Assembly (NCBI GenBank): GCA_963850425.1
Contig: CAWKLF010000008.1
Span: forward strand, 170,515-234,514
Direction of reading: 5' to 3'
Length of the DNA stretch: 64,000 nt
Source of the DNA: Gp1-AA133 sp963850425
GTDB lineage: Bacteria > Acidobacteriota > Terriglobia > Terriglobales > Acidobacteriaceae
Shown: piece by piece, positions 1 through 8,867 of the stretch
Position numbering within the stretch: the first letter of the stretch is position 1
Layout of the letters: the number at the start of each line of letters is the position of its first letter
Notes under the pieces: model-generated
Told to the model about the DNA's origin: nothing
The model's input: the letters and a program-made list of their open reading frames with translations, nothing else
Databases searched by the model: none
Translations under genes and position numbers: made by a program

Positions 1-902
1 GCCAGGTGCTGCGCCCGCTCGGATCCGTCGGCTGTTATGTTCCGGGTGGAAGGCATCCACTGGTTTCCACACTCCTGATGACTGCGATCCCGGCGCAGGT
101 CGCCGGGGTGAAGAATATTCGAGTAGTCAGCCCCAACCCGGGGAGTGAGATGCTCGCAGCAGCATACATGCTGGGCCTGCGTGAAGTTTACCGGGTGGGA
201 GGCGCGCAGGCCATTGCCGCTCTGGCGTACGGCACGAGCAGCCTTCCACGGGTCGACAAAATTGTTGGGCCCGGCAATGTCTATGTGACGGTGGCGAAGA
301 AACTGGTGTCATTTGATTGCGCCATTGATTTCCTTGCCGGCCCGACAGAGGTGGTGGTTTTTAGCGAACGTGGGCGCGCAGAGTTCATAGCGGCAGACCT
401 GATTGCACAAGCCGAGCACGATCCAGCTGCTTTGCCCATCTTCATCACGACTTCGAAACGGCTCGCTCGAGACGTGAGCCGAGCCCTGTCGAACGTTCGA
501 AATCAGATCGCATCTCAATCGATTCAGCGGAATGGAGCCATCCTGCTGGCCAAGTCACGTTCCCAGGCGCTGGCGTGGACCAATCGGATCGCCGCCGAAC
601 ACATCACCGTAGACGCGAGAGATTTGCCTTTTGTTCACAACGCAGGCTCGATTTTCATCGGTGACTATTCGGCGCAGGCGGCAGGCGACTACGCGTCCGG
701 ACCAAATCATGTGTTGCCAACCGCCGGAGTCGCACGCTTCCGCGGTGGACTCACGGTGAACGACTTCGTCAAAGTGATTACCGTTCAACAGCTTTCAAAA
801 TCCGGGCTCAACCGGATCGGCAGGGCGGTCATCTGCCTGGCCGAGATAGAAGGATTGACTGCACACGCCGAATCCATTCGCACGAGGTGTCCCGATGCTT
901 AA
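1..902 (+). CDS. hisD: Histidinol dehydrogenase, 5' end outside window
   Basis: This is the C-terminal two thirds of HisD, the zinc enzyme that oxidises L-histidinol to L-histidine in two NAD-dependent steps. The frame is open from base 3, so the gene starts before the window and about 120 to 130 N-terminal residues of a roughly 430-residue protein are missing. Family signatures seen: GCYVPGG near the start, the GGAQAIAALAYGT block, KIVGPGNVYV, the LAGPTE block, AEHDP, and the C-terminal SGPNHVLPT. The stop at 900-902 overlaps the hisC start by 8 bases, so translation is probably coupled. It is the first visible gene of a his operon. Confidence 0.97.
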   Translation, partial: QVLRPLGSVGCYVPGGRHPLVSTLLMTAIPAQVAGVKNIRVVSPNPGSEMLAAAYMLGLREVYRVGGAQAIAALAYGTSSLPRVDKIVGPGNVYVTVAKKLVSFDCAIDFLAGPTEVVVFSERGRAEFIAADLIAQAEHDPAALPIFITTSKRLARDVSRALSNVRNQIASQSIQRNGAILLAKSRSQALAWTNRIAAEHITVDARDLPFVHNAGSIFIGDYSAQAAGDYASGPNHVLPTAGVARFRGGLTVNDFVKVITVQQLSKSGLNRIGRAVICLAEIEGLTAHAESIRTRCPDA

Positions 903-1974
903 AGGGCGGAGTGCAGTGCGTAATCTGCCTGGTTACCATCCGCCCCTCGGGGGCCGCGCTGGGTTACGGCTCGATTTCAACGAAAACGCGGTGGGGTGTT
1001 CGCCCCGAGTTCTCGAACGGCTCCGCAAAATTGGCGCGGAGGAGCTCTCGCGCTATCCCGAGCGCGACCCGGTGGAGGCTGTTGCCGCCGGGCATCTGGG
1101 CGTGAAACCTGAAGAACTGCTGCTCACCAACGGTGTGGACGAAGCCATCCACCTCGTGTGCCAAACCTATCTGGATGCCGATGACGAAGTCATGATCGTG
1201 GTGCCGACGTTCGCGATGTACGAGATTTTCGCGTCGGCGACCGGAGCCCGAATGGTCAAGGTACCCGCAGGCGCTCACTTTTCATTTCCGACCAACACTG
1301 TTCTGCAACACATCACTCCCCAGACACGGCTCATTGCGATCGCGAACCCCAATAACCCCACGGGCACGGCGGTGTCATTGGATGACCTGCGTCTCATTGC
1401 GCGATCGGCACCCGACGCGGCAGTTCTGGTGGACGAGGCCTACTACGAATTTCACGGCGAATCACTGCTGCGCCAATGGACCGAATTCCCGAATATTTTC
1501 GTGGCCCGCACTTTCTCGAAAGCGTACGGCCTCGCCGGACTGCGAGCGGGCCTGTTGATGGGCAGCGCGGAGGCCATGCAGCAGGTTCGTAAAGTTGCGT
1601 CCCCCTACAGCGTGAACGCTGTCGCGCTCGCATGTCTGCCAGATGCGCTGCGCGATGCCGCCTATGTCCACGACTACGTGAAAGATGTCTGCGCCGGACG
1701 GGATAGATTGGAGGAGAAGTTGAAGGGTCTTGGCATTCCCTTCTGGCCTAGCCGGGCGAACTTCGTGCTCATACGCATCGGCGAACAGAACTCCGCTTTT
1801 GTTCGGGCAATGCGGGAGCGCGGAATTCTCGTGAGAGACCGGTCGCGCGATACGGGGTGCGAAGGTTGCGTACGCATCACGCTTGGGTCGATGAAACAGA
1901 CCGACCAACTGCTTTCGGCCTTGCGGGAGACCCTGCAGGAGCTCGGCCTCGCGCGGCAGGAGGTACGTCCATGA
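895..1974 (+). CDS. hisC: Histidinol-phosphate aminotransferase
   Basis: A PLP-dependent class I/II aminotransferase of 359 residues, converting imidazole-acetol phosphate plus glutamate to histidinol phosphate. Seen: the LDFNENAVG substrate motif near residue 28, the ANPNNPTGT block (Asn contacting PLP), VDEAYYEF (Asp pairing with the pyridine N), and TFSKAYGLAGLRAG, whose Lys should form the Schiff base. Length is normal for the family. The ATG at 895 lies inside the end of hisD, and the stop overlaps the hisB start as ATGA. Position between hisD and hisB supports the histidine role over other aminotransferase activities. Confidence 0.97.
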   Translation: MLKGRSAVRNLPGYHPPLGGRAGLRLDFNENAVGCSPRVLERLRKIGAEELSRYPERDPVEAVAAGHLGVKPEELLLTNGVDEAIHLVCQTYLDADDEVMIVVPTFAMYEIFASATGARMVKVPAGAHFSFPTNTVLQHITPQTRLIAIANPNNPTGTAVSLDDLRLIARSAPDAAVLVDEAYYEFHGESLLRQWTEFPNIFVARTFSKAYGLAGLRAGLLMGSAEAMQQVRKVASPYSVNAVALACLPDALRDAAYVHDYVKDVCAGRDRLEEKLKGLGIPFWPSRANFVLIRIGEQNSAFVRAMRERGILVRDRSRDTGCEGCVRITLGSMKQTDQLLSALRETLQELGLARQEVRP

Positions 1975-2558
1975 GAAAGGCGCGAATCCACCGCCCCACC
2001 AAAGAAACAGACATTCTGGCTGTTTTGAATATCGACGGCCAGGGTCGCTACAAAGTTTCCACCGGCATACGCTTCTTCGATCACATGCTCGAATTGTTCG
2101 CCCATCATGGCGGTTTCGACCTGGAAATCAAGGCACGAGGTGACCTTGATGTAGATCAGCACCATACGGTGGAAGATGTTGGCATCGTCCTCGGCCAAGC
2201 CTTTGACAAGGCGCTCGGCAACAAAAAAGGGATCCTGCGAGCAGGATATTTCCTGATGCCGATGGATGAGACGCTAGGGATGGCCGCCGTGGACTTTTGC
2301 GGCCGCACTTCGATTCGCGTGGACACCAAGGTGCGCGCGCGCCTGGTGGGTGATCTGCAAGCCGAACTCGTGCATGACTTTTTTGAAGGCTTCGCTCGCG
2401 GCGCTCGAGCGAACGTTCACACGCGTGTCTTATACGGCCGCTCGAACCACCACAAGGTCGAGTCCTTGTTCAAGGCTTTCGCCCGGGCGGTTCGCGGCGC
2501 TTGCTGGCGGGATCAGCGCATGGCCCGTTTCATTCCCAGCACCAAAGGCGTTTTATGA
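1971..2558 (+). CDS. hisB: Imidazoleglycerol-phosphate dehydratase
   Basis: A monofunctional IGPD of 195 residues, dehydrating imidazole glycerol phosphate to imidazole acetol phosphate. Manganese-binding His/Glu motifs are visible: FFDHMLELFAHHGGFDL, DQHHTVEDVGI, and the C-terminal RSNHHKVESLFKAFARA. The frame stays open upstream to 1857, but the ATG at 1971 overlaps the hisC stop as ATGA and gives the normal family N-terminus, so it is preferred. There is no fused histidinol-phosphatase domain, so that activity must be encoded elsewhere. Confidence 0.97.
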   Translation: MRKARIHRPTKETDILAVLNIDGQGRYKVSTGIRFFDHMLELFAHHGGFDLEIKARGDLDVDQHHTVEDVGIVLGQAFDKALGNKKGILRAGYFLMPMDETLGMAAVDFCGRTSIRVDTKVRARLVGDLQAELVHDFFEGFARGARANVHTRVLYGRSNHHKVESLFKAFARAVRGACWRDQRMARFIPSTKGVL

Positions 2559-3154
2559 GCATCGCGATCGTCGACTACGGCGCAGGAAACCTGGCATCGG
2601 TCAAGAAAGCTTTTGATGCGCTGGGCGAAACCGCTCTGGTTACGAGCGATCCCACCTGTGTTTTGAAGGCCGACAGAGTCGTCGTCCCCGGCGTGGGCCA
2701 CTTCGCGGCAACCACAGGGCTGAAGGATCGTGGGCTAACGGACGCCATCTCCAAAGCGATCGCGCAAGGCAAAGCAGTCCTGGGGATATGCCTTGGAATG
2801 CAATGGATGTTCGGATCGAGTACCGAGGCCGCGGACCTCAATGGTCTCGGAATCTTCCCCGGAGCCTGTACGCGGTTCCCTGCGGAGGTGAAAGCTCCGC
2901 ATGTGGGGTGGAATCAACTATTTCGCAACGGAGATTCGCGACTGCTACGCGGCATTGCAGAGGGCGCATTCGTGTATTTCACGCACTCCTATCGCGCGCC
3001 AGTGGTCGAGCAAACGGTGGCCAGTTCCGAGTACGGCGGCTGGTTTTCCGCAGCAGTCGAGCAAGCAAACATCTTCGGCGTTCAATTTCATCCGGAGAAA
3101 TCCGGACCAGCCGGCAGGCAATTGCTCCAAAATTTCTGCGAGCTGGCATGCTGA
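2555..3154 (+). CDS. hisH: Imidazole glycerol phosphate synthase, glutaminase subunit
   Basis: A class I glutamine amidotransferase of 199 residues that supplies ammonia to HisF. The Cys-His-Glu triad is visible: Cys in GICLGMQ, then QFHPEKS near the C-terminus carrying His and Glu. The N-terminal IVDYGAGNLASV block is typical. The ATG at 2555 overlaps the hisB stop (ATGA); an in-frame start at 2501 would run deep into hisB. The end overlaps hisF by 7 bases, so the two subunits are probably made together. Confidence 0.97.
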   Translation: MSIAIVDYGAGNLASVKKAFDALGETALVTSDPTCVLKADRVVVPGVGHFAATTGLKDRGLTDAISKAIAQGKAVLGICLGMQWMFGSSTEAADLNGLGIFPGACTRFPAEVKAPHVGWNQLFRNGDSRLLRGIAEGAFVYFTHSYRAPVVEQTVASSEYGGWFSAAVEQANIFGVQFHPEKSGPAGRQLLQNFCELAC

Positions 3155-3912
3155 CGAAACGCATTATCGCGTGCCTCGACGTGACGGGCGGCCGCGTCGT
3201 CAAGGGAGTGCAGTTCATGAACCTGCGAGATGCGGGAGACCCGGCAGAATTGGCGGAGGCGCACAGCAAAGCTGGAGCCGACGAGATCGTACTGCTCGAT
3301 ATCTCTGCCACCGCTGAGCAACGCGCGACTCTGCTCGACACGGTGCGGCAAGCTGCGAGCAAGCTTTTTATTCCCTTCACGGTGGGTGGTGGCATTGGTT
3401 GTTTGGAGGATGCTTCGGCGGTGTTCGACGCCGGCGCCGACAAGGTAAGCATTAATTCTGCGGCACTGGTAGATCCCGGCCTCATCACCCGCATTGCGAA
3501 TTGTTTTGGCGCACAAGCCGTGATTGTTGCGATCGATGCCAAACGTGTTGACGAGAATCGCTACGAAGCGTTTTCCAAAGGTGGCAGAATAAACACGGGA
3601 CGCGACGCGGTAGCATGGGCGAAGGAAGCCGAAGAGCGTGGAGCCGGAGAGATTCTGCTGACCTCAATGGATCGAGACGGCACCGGTGAGGGCTTCGATT
3701 GTAGACTGACTCGCCAGGTAGCGGAGGTAGTCCGCATTCCGGTGATCGCTTCCGGCGGCGCCGGTTCTGCCGCTCACTTCATCGAAGTCTTTCAGGCCGG
3801 CCACGCGGATGCCGCCCTGGCGGCCTCGATCCTGCACTACGGCACCACCGCGATGGCGGAGCTCAAGGGTTCGTTGCTTGCCTCCGGAATACCTGTGAGG
3901 TGGCCGTGCTGA
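3148..3912 (+). CDS. hisF: Imidazole glycerol phosphate synthase, cyclase subunit
   Basis: A (beta/alpha)8-barrel cyclase of 254 residues that uses HisH-derived ammonia to make IGP and AICAR. Seen: RIIACLDVTGGRVVKG at the N-terminus with catalytic Asp11, TVGGGI, ADKVSINSAA, the second catalytic Asp in LLTSMDRDGTGEGFD, and the phosphate-binding IASGGAG. The ATG at 3148 lies inside the end of hisH. It precedes hisA here, so the order is H-F-A instead of the commoner H-A-F. Confidence 0.97.
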   Translation: MLTKRIIACLDVTGGRVVKGVQFMNLRDAGDPAELAEAHSKAGADEIVLLDISATAEQRATLLDTVRQAASKLFIPFTVGGGIGCLEDASAVFDAGADKVSINSAALVDPGLITRIANCFGAQAVIVAIDAKRVDENRYEAFSKGGRINTGRDAVAWAKEAEERGAGEILLTSMDRDGTGEGFDCRLTRQVAEVVRIPVIASGGAGSAAHFIEVFQAGHADAALAASILHYGTTAMAELKGSLLASGIPVRWPC

Positions 3913-4595
3913 TTCCATCGATTGACCTGATGGCGGGAAAGATCGTTCAGCTCGTCCAGGGAGAAAAGAAAGCCCTGGAGTTCGATGATTTCGAGGAGTG
4001 GATCATACGCTTCGCCGGTTTCCCTTTAGTGCAGCTCATCGATCTGGACGCAGCGATCGGAACGGGAAGCAATCGCGCATTGCTGGGTAAATTTACAAAC
4101 CGCCTTCCCTGCCAGGTCGGCGGGGGGATTCGCTCATGGGAAGACGGCGCCGAATGCTTGGCAAATGGTGCCCACCGGATCATTCTCGGGTCGGCCCTAA
4201 TCAGGGACGGCTCTATTAACATTCCAGCCGCGCGTCAGTTTGCCGAAAAGCTGGGGGCGGAGCGTCTAACATTCGCTGTCGATTCCAGGGAAGGAAAAGT
4301 CGCGATCAAGGGCTGGCGCGAAGTGACTTCGATCGAAGCCTCGGCCATGCTGCAAGTTCTCGAGCCCTATTGCACGGCTTTCCTGTACACGCACATCGAT
4401 ACGGAGGGCCTTCTCAAAGGCATTCCACTCGATACGGTCAGCCGCCTGCGCAGGCTGACATCCCGAAAGCTCATTGTTGCCGGCGGCATTCGCAGCCAGG
4501 ACGAAGTCAATCAACTGGACGCGCTGGGCATCGATGCGGTGGTTGGAATGGCAATCTATTCCGGGCAGATGAAGCTAGATGGGATTCCGGGCTGA
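3906..4595 (+). CDS. hisA: ProFAR isomerase (HisA), divergent and short
   Basis: A HisA-type (beta/alpha)8-barrel of about 229 residues, slightly short for the family (around 240). It would isomerise ProFAR to PRFAR. Seen: MLIPSIDL with the first catalytic Asp, CQVGGGIRSWED, TFAVDSREGKV with the second Asp, and VAGGIRSQDEV. The usual Y-T-x-I-x-x-D-G block reads YTHIDTEG, so the later Asp is Glu. GTG at 3906 is chosen because a GAGG sits 5 bases upstream; GTG at 3900 is also possible. It overlaps the hisF end by 7 bases. No hisI or hisE follows; the next gene is on the opposite strand. The HisA call is sound, although the sequence is more divergent than its neighbours. Confidence 0.9.
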   Translation: MLIPSIDLMAGKIVQLVQGEKKALEFDDFEEWIIRFAGFPLVQLIDLDAAIGTGSNRALLGKFTNRLPCQVGGGIRSWEDGAECLANGAHRIILGSALIRDGSINIPAARQFAEKLGAERLTFAVDSREGKVAIKGWREVTSIEASAMLQVLEPYCTAFLYTHIDTEGLLKGIPLDTVSRLRRLTSRKLIVAGGIRSQDEVNQLDALGIDAVVGMAIYSGQMKLDGIPG

Positions 4596-4623
4596 ACCGC
4601 AAGCACGTGCGACGAGCGCGTTT

Positions 4624-5682
4624 TCAGTTCCGAGGCCGATAGCGGGCCATTGCCAGATCGACAATTTCACCAATCAACTGAGTATAGGAACGCCCTGAAG
4701 CTTTCGCCGCCATGGCAAATTCCTGTTTGCTCGAAAGCCAGGGATTTGGATTTGCTTCGAGAACGAAGACTTCTCCCTTCGCGGAAAGCCGCATGTCAAT
4801 GCGCCCATAATCGCGGAGTTTCACCGCGCGATGGGCCGCGAGCGCTGTTTGCGTCAAGCGTTCCACGGCTTCTTCATCCAGATCCTCGGCGATGCTCGAC
4901 TTGGTCAATTTATAAGCCTCGGCGTCTTTTTCGAATTTCACATCGTAGCTGGCAATTTTTGGCGTGCCTTTGGGAAGTTTCGAAAAATCCAGCTCTACCA
5001 GCGGAAGAGCTTGCGCATATTCGTAACTGCCAAGGATGGCTGCGTAGATTTCCCGGCCTTCTATGTACTCTTCTATGATGGCCGGGGAATCAAATTCGTC
5101 TTGAATGTACTGGACACGTTCCATTAATTCTTTCACGCTGTCGACTACCGCATTCGAATTGATTCCGATCGATCCATCCTCCGCCAGCGGCTTTACGATG
5201 AGCGGGAAGGCGATGTCGTGTGCGTGTTCGATGGTTCCGCGATAGGATGTGGCGAAGTACGGCGTACGGATTCCGTGAAATGCGAACATCTTCTTGGCAA
5301 TTGCCTTGTCCTGTGCGAGAAAGCTGGCATGTGGCCCAGCGCCGGTGTAGCGCAAACCGAGCAGGTCAAGGTAAGCGGCGACGTGCATTTCCTTTGTGTC
5401 ATCGCCCGCAAAAGACTCAGTGAGATTGAAAATCAGGTCGGCTTCGCACTTCGCCAATGAAGTCAGTCCTTGCGGACTGCCATCCAAAATCAGGTACGAG
5501 GGCTCGTGTCCAAGTTTCTCGAGCGCCTCAAAGATTTCTTCGCGATCTTCCTTTTCGCGCTTTTTCTTTTTGCGGGCTTTCTTCTTGCGGGTAGCCGGCT
5601 TGGGTTCGGGAGGAGGTTCAGGAATCGCGCCTTCTTCCTCCCAGATATCGTAAAGGATGGCGATCTTCATCGCGAATTCCAT
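4624..5682 (-). CDS. ATP-grasp ligase of the D-Ala-D-Ala ligase type, unknown substrate
   Basis: A 352-residue ATP-grasp protein related to D-alanine-D-alanine ligase. Seen: a Rossmann-like start (MKIAILYDI), the central ATP-grasp lobe with FPLIVKPLAEDGSIGI (nucleotide-binding Lys), the EEYIEGREIYAAILG strand, the GRIDMRLS segment, and the metal-binding EANPNPW near residue 318. Residues about 17-45 form a Pro- then Lys/Arg-rich low-complexity stretch that normal D-Ala ligases lack. An alternative start at 5670 gives a more family-like N-terminus. It follows the metallopeptidase gene by 48 bases on the same strand, far from cell-wall genes, so a role in peptide or amino-acid ligation other than murein synthesis is likely. 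Substrate is unknown. Confidence 0.85.
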   Translation of the reverse strand: MEFAMKIAILYDIWEEEGAIPEPPPEPKPATRKKKARKKKKREKEDREEIFEALEKLGHEPSYLILDGSPQGLTSLAKCEADLIFNLTESFAGDDTKEMHVAAYLDLLGLRYTGAGPHASFLAQDKAIAKKMFAFHGIRTPYFATSYRGTIEHAHDIAFPLIVKPLAEDGSIGINSNAVVDSVKELMERVQYIQDEFDSPAIIEEYIEGREIYAAILGSYEYAQALPLVELDFSKLPKGTPKIASYDVKFEKDAEAYKLTKSSIAEDLDEEAVERLTQTALAAHRAVKLRDYGRIDMRLSAKGEVFVLEANPNPWLSSKQEFAMAAKASGRSYTQLIGEIVDLAMARYRPRN

Positions 5683-5730
5683 CCCGGCTTGAGCCGTTTG
5701 CTCATCTTCATCATCATAATTCGCGCGAAG

Positions 5731-6744
5731 TCATGTCTGCACGAACTTGCCGCGAGTCATATAGTTCGTGGCCAGCGTCGTTGCATAGACAGTGATCTCA
5801 GCAAGATGTTCCGCTTCCCGCCGCGTATCCGCGCGCAATCCCAATTCGCCGATCCGCTTCTCGATCGCTTCCACCAGCTGCTTGATCAAAGGACGTTGTA
5901 CTCCCGTCCAGTACGTTACTTTGTCGACCACCGTCTTCCGGTGCTGCCGCAAAAATTCGTGCGCAGGGCGGACGGTCTTCTTCTGGCGCTTGGATACATT
6001 AAAAATATCTACCAAGTCGGTGTCCAGCGCCAAGTCCACAACTGGGATCGCTTCGGAAGCGGACTGACGATAGAAATCCGCAACTGTCGATTCCATTTCG
6101 TCGACTGTGATGTCGGGATATCCGCGGCGACGAACCGGATCCACATTTCCAAGTTCACGCGCAATGCGATCCATGTAGCGCAATTTCGCCATCGCTCCCC
6201 ATCCCCGATAACGCTTGCGCCATCCGCTCCTCGGCGTCAACCAGACCGCGAAGGTTTCCGCGAAATCCTCATCCGGATGTTTCTGCGCATACCAGCCGGC
6301 CAAATGGCGAACGTAGTTCCGCGAGAAAGGAACAGGCCGGTAGTTATCGAGGTAGCGGCGGCGAAACGGCCCGAACAAAGTTTTCCATTCTGGATTTCGA
6401 TAAAGCTTGTACGCATAATTAAATGCGTGCCCAGCTTCGTGCCGAAGGTACATCATGACTTCGCGTTGGTCCTCGAGGTCATTCATTTCTTTTTCGAGCG
6501 AAGCGAGGTCGGGATTGGCGAGATAAAACGGGATCCCGATGACCGGCTCGCCCGAGGGACAGCCCCATTCGTCGGTGAGATAGCAGGCTGGCCGGAATTT
6601 TGCGAGACCCTTGCGTCCCAGTTCTTCGTAGAGTTGGTGTACGAAGCGCTCGATGGGCGAACCCTCCAGTTTCAAACCGAGTTCGCGGATCGGCTTGCCT
6701 AGGATCTCCTGCAAAGTCGTTTTCGGTTTTTCGGTGAGCTCCAT
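5731..6744 (-). CDS. Putative zinc metallopeptidase paired with ATP-grasp ligase
   Basis: A 337-residue predicted cytoplasmic protein with a gluzincin-like HExxH site (RHEAGHAFNYA, near residue 143) and a downstream DEDFAETFAVW segment that could give the third zinc ligand. No signal peptide is visible. Tyr/Arg-rich stretches follow the active site, and the C-terminal part looks helical. It is transcribed towards the ATP-grasp gene 48 bases downstream, and the two probably form a two-gene operon. The family is a poorly characterised putative zinc-binding peptidase group. I cannot name a substrate; pairing with a peptide-bond-forming enzyme suggests making and trimming a small peptide or tag. 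Confidence 0.75.
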   Translation of the reverse strand: MELTEKPKTTLQEILGKPIRELGLKLEGSPIERFVHQLYEELGRKGLAKFRPACYLTDEWGCPSGEPVIGIPFYLANPDLASLEKEMNDLEDQREVMMYLRHEAGHAFNYAYKLYRNPEWKTLFGPFRRRYLDNYRPVPFSRNYVRHLAGWYAQKHPDEDFAETFAVWLTPRSGWRKRYRGWGAMAKLRYMDRIARELGNVDPVRRRGYPDITVDEMESTVADFYRQSASEAIPVVDLALDTDLVDIFNVSKRQKKTVRPAHEFLRQHRKTVVDKVTYWTGVQRPLIKQLVEAIEKRIGELGLRADTRREAEHLAEITVYATTLATNYMTRGKFVQT

Positions 6745-6936
6745 GGTCGGGTGGCGAAGGCTTCGTTACGTTCCGGGGTAGGAAATGGCTGGCCCACCCA
6801 GGCACAACTAGTATAGAGGCGAGCTCGCCACGTCATCGCGGCTAGCATTGAAGCCCTCGTAAGCACAGGCGAGCCATCCGGTCACCTCAATACAAGCCTA
6901 GTTATTTCAACGCGATATAAGGGTTACATCTCAGTT

Positions 6937-7782
6937 TTACTGGAATGTATTGCAGGAGTCGATGGTCCCCCCATTCATGCCGCGCTGAAACCACTCCATT
7001 CTCTGTGCAGAAGATCCATGGGTGAAGGAGTCGGGACTGACTTGACCTCTCGACATGCGCTGCAGGCGATCGTCGCCGACGGCGGAAGCCGCACCTAACG
7101 CGCTCTCAACATCGCCGCTCTCCAGAAGATTTCGTTGTTGCGTCGACTTTGCCCATACGCCGGCAAAGCAATCGGCCTGCAATTCCATTCGCACTGAGAG
7201 CGCGTTTTCTGAACCTGGATTGCGTCCCTGCAGGCTGCGGACTTTACTCTCGATGCCAAGCAAATTCTGAACGTGATGTCCTAATTCATGAGAAAGCACG
7301 TAGGCTTGCGCGAACTGGCCGGGCGCACCGAATCTGCGCTGCAGTTCGTCGTAGAACCCCAGATCGATGTATACCTTTTGATCTGAGGGACAGTAGAACG
7401 GTCCAGTGGCCGATTGGGCTGCTCCGCAGCCCGATGAAGTGACATCGCGAAAGAGCACGAGCTTCGCGTGCTGGTACTGAATTCCCTGCTGCTGCAAAAT
7501 CCCAGCCCAGGTTTTCTGCGTGTCATCGAGCACAAACGAAACAAACTGGACAAGCGGCTCTTCCCGCGCATCCCGCTGCGGGTCGGACTGGCTCACCGCG
7601 GGTCCGGTCGCAACTCCCTGCCCACCAAGAAGTGAGAAGAAGTCGCGTTTGAAAACTAAGCTGAGAACCAGGAGAATCAGGAACCCGCCGATTCCAATGT
7701 GCATTCCCCCAATACCGCCGCCCCCGCCTTCGTCTCGACGATCTTCCATGTCATCGCTCTTACCACCCGGCGTCCAACGCAT
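6937..7782 (-). CDS. Neutral zinc metallopeptidase, YpfJ/KPN_02809 family
   Basis: A 281-residue membrane-anchored metallopeptidase. The N-terminus MRWTPGGKSDDMEDRR matches the family start; a Gly-rich stretch and one membrane helix (GIGGFLILLVLSLVF) follow. The active site is VLSHELGHHVQN (HExxH), with a downstream RMELQADCFAG giving the third ligand. The frame is open to 7857, but the ATG at 7782 has GAGGTG just upstream and gives the conserved family start, so it is preferred. It stands alone between unrelated genes. Physiological substrates of this family are not well known. Confidence 0.9.
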   Translation of the reverse strand: MRWTPGGKSDDMEDRRDEGGGGGIGGMHIGIGGFLILLVLSLVFKRDFFSLLGGQGVATGPAVSQSDPQRDAREEPLVQFVSFVLDDTQKTWAGILQQQGIQYQHAKLVLFRDVTSSGCGAAQSATGPFYCPSDQKVYIDLGFYDELQRRFGAPGQFAQAYVLSHELGHHVQNLLGIESKVRSLQGRNPGSENALSVRMELQADCFAGVWAKSTQQRNLLESGDVESALGAASAVGDDRLQRMSRGQVSPDSFTHGSSAQRMEWFQRGMNGGTIDSCNTFQ

Positions 7783-7944
7783 ACCGCACCTCTCGCAGGA
7801 AAATTGACGCAACCGATTATACGGTTCTGTGATGCAGGGATAGTGACTGTGGGACATACAGAATTGTTAATTGTCTGTGCCACTCCACGCCTTCCGGACT
7901 CCTGCGATACACTAGAAAACTTTGACAGCTAAAGGAGGATTTCT

Positions 7945-8790
7945 ATGCCCGATGCCACTCTCAGTGGCGCAGATTTCAAGAAGCAGTTGCGCGAAGGCAA
8001 GCCCAAGATGGGTTTGTTCCTGAACGCGCACAGCCCCACCGTCGCCGAGCAGCTGGCGCACAGCGGTTACGACTGGTTGCTGGTCGATACCCAGCACGGT
8101 CCCATGGGGTATGAGAAGCTTTCCGCAATGCTCTCCGGGATTGCCAATGGCGGCGCGAAATCGATGGTGCGCGTAGGGGGCTATGACGATCGTCCCGGCA
8201 TCCAGCAGGCACTGGACATGGGAGCCGATGGTGTTCTCGTCCCTTACATCAATACCGCTGAAGAAGCGCGTCAGGCGGTGAGTTGCACCAAATACCCGCG
8301 AACTGGAACACGCTCTGTCTACTTCCCGCAGCGCAGTATGAACCGCGCCGGACTCCTGGGATACGCCGGCAATTTCAATAACAACGGCATAATCGCTCTC
8401 CAGGTGGAAACCGCTTCCTGCATCGACAACATTGCCGAGATCGCAGCCGTCCCCGGCGTGGACATACTTTTTCTGGGACAGAATGATTTATGCATGTCGA
8501 TGGGCTTGTATGAAAAGTATGAGTTCCCTCACATGTATACCTCGCCCGAACTGGGTGCGGCGACGCAAAAGCTAGTTGAACATGCGCGCAAAAACAACGT
8601 CATTCTGGGCCTCTTCCTCTTTGGCACCACGCGCGTTGGAGAATTTCTGGAAAAGGGCTTCACCTTCATCAGCGTTGGCAACGACCTGCACCACGTCTTG
8701 ACGCAGGCCGGCGCCTACGTGAAAGACATGGAAGGCATCGCGAAAGAGAAAGGCAAAGACTGGACTCGACGTCCTACTGCCCTGTTCTAA
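7945..8790 (+). CDS. HpcH/HpaI family aldolase
   Basis: A class II, metal-dependent aldolase of 281 residues from the HpcH/HpaI (phosphoenolpyruvate/pyruvate barrel) family, which cleaves or forms 2-keto-3-deoxy acids with pyruvate as product. Seen: LLVDTQHGPMGYEKL early on, the Arg-containing MVRVGGYDD, the metal-ligand Glu in LQVETASC, and the metal-ligand Asp in FLGQNDL. The start is clear: AAAGGAGG lies 8 bases before ATG 7945. No pathway partners are adjacent, so the sugar-acid or aromatic catabolic substrate cannot be chosen. Confidence 0.9.
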   Translation: MPDATLSGADFKKQLREGKPKMGLFLNAHSPTVAEQLAHSGYDWLLVDTQHGPMGYEKLSAMLSGIANGGAKSMVRVGGYDDRPGIQQALDMGADGVLVPYINTAEEARQAVSCTKYPRTGTRSVYFPQRSMNRAGLLGYAGNFNNNGIIALQVETASCIDNIAEIAAVPGVDILFLGQNDLCMSMGLYEKYEFPHMYTSPELGAATQKLVEHARKNNVILGLFLFGTTRVGEFLEKGFTFISVGNDLHHVLTQAGAYVKDMEGIAKEKGKDWTRRPTALF

Positions 8791-8814
8791 CTCGGTGTTC
8801 GAGCTTGCTTGGAT

Positions 8815-8850
8815 AGCGCTCCGGAGAACTCGGGGCGCTACTCTTGCTTT
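8815..8850 (+). terminator. Possible intrinsic terminator after the aldolase
   Basis: AGCGCTCCG at 8815-8823 pairs with CGGGGCGCT at 8831-8839 (9 pairs, one G-T) around a 7-base loop, followed by a weak T-rich stretch. It lies 24 bases after the aldolase stop, between convergent genes. The poor U-tract keeps confidence modest. Confidence 0.4.
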
Positions 8851-8867
8851 CAAACCTAACCCATACG

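Noticed and set aside
5470..6702. 410-codon plus-strand open frame
   Set aside because: It is antisense to the ATP-grasp and metallopeptidase genes and has no recognisable domain.
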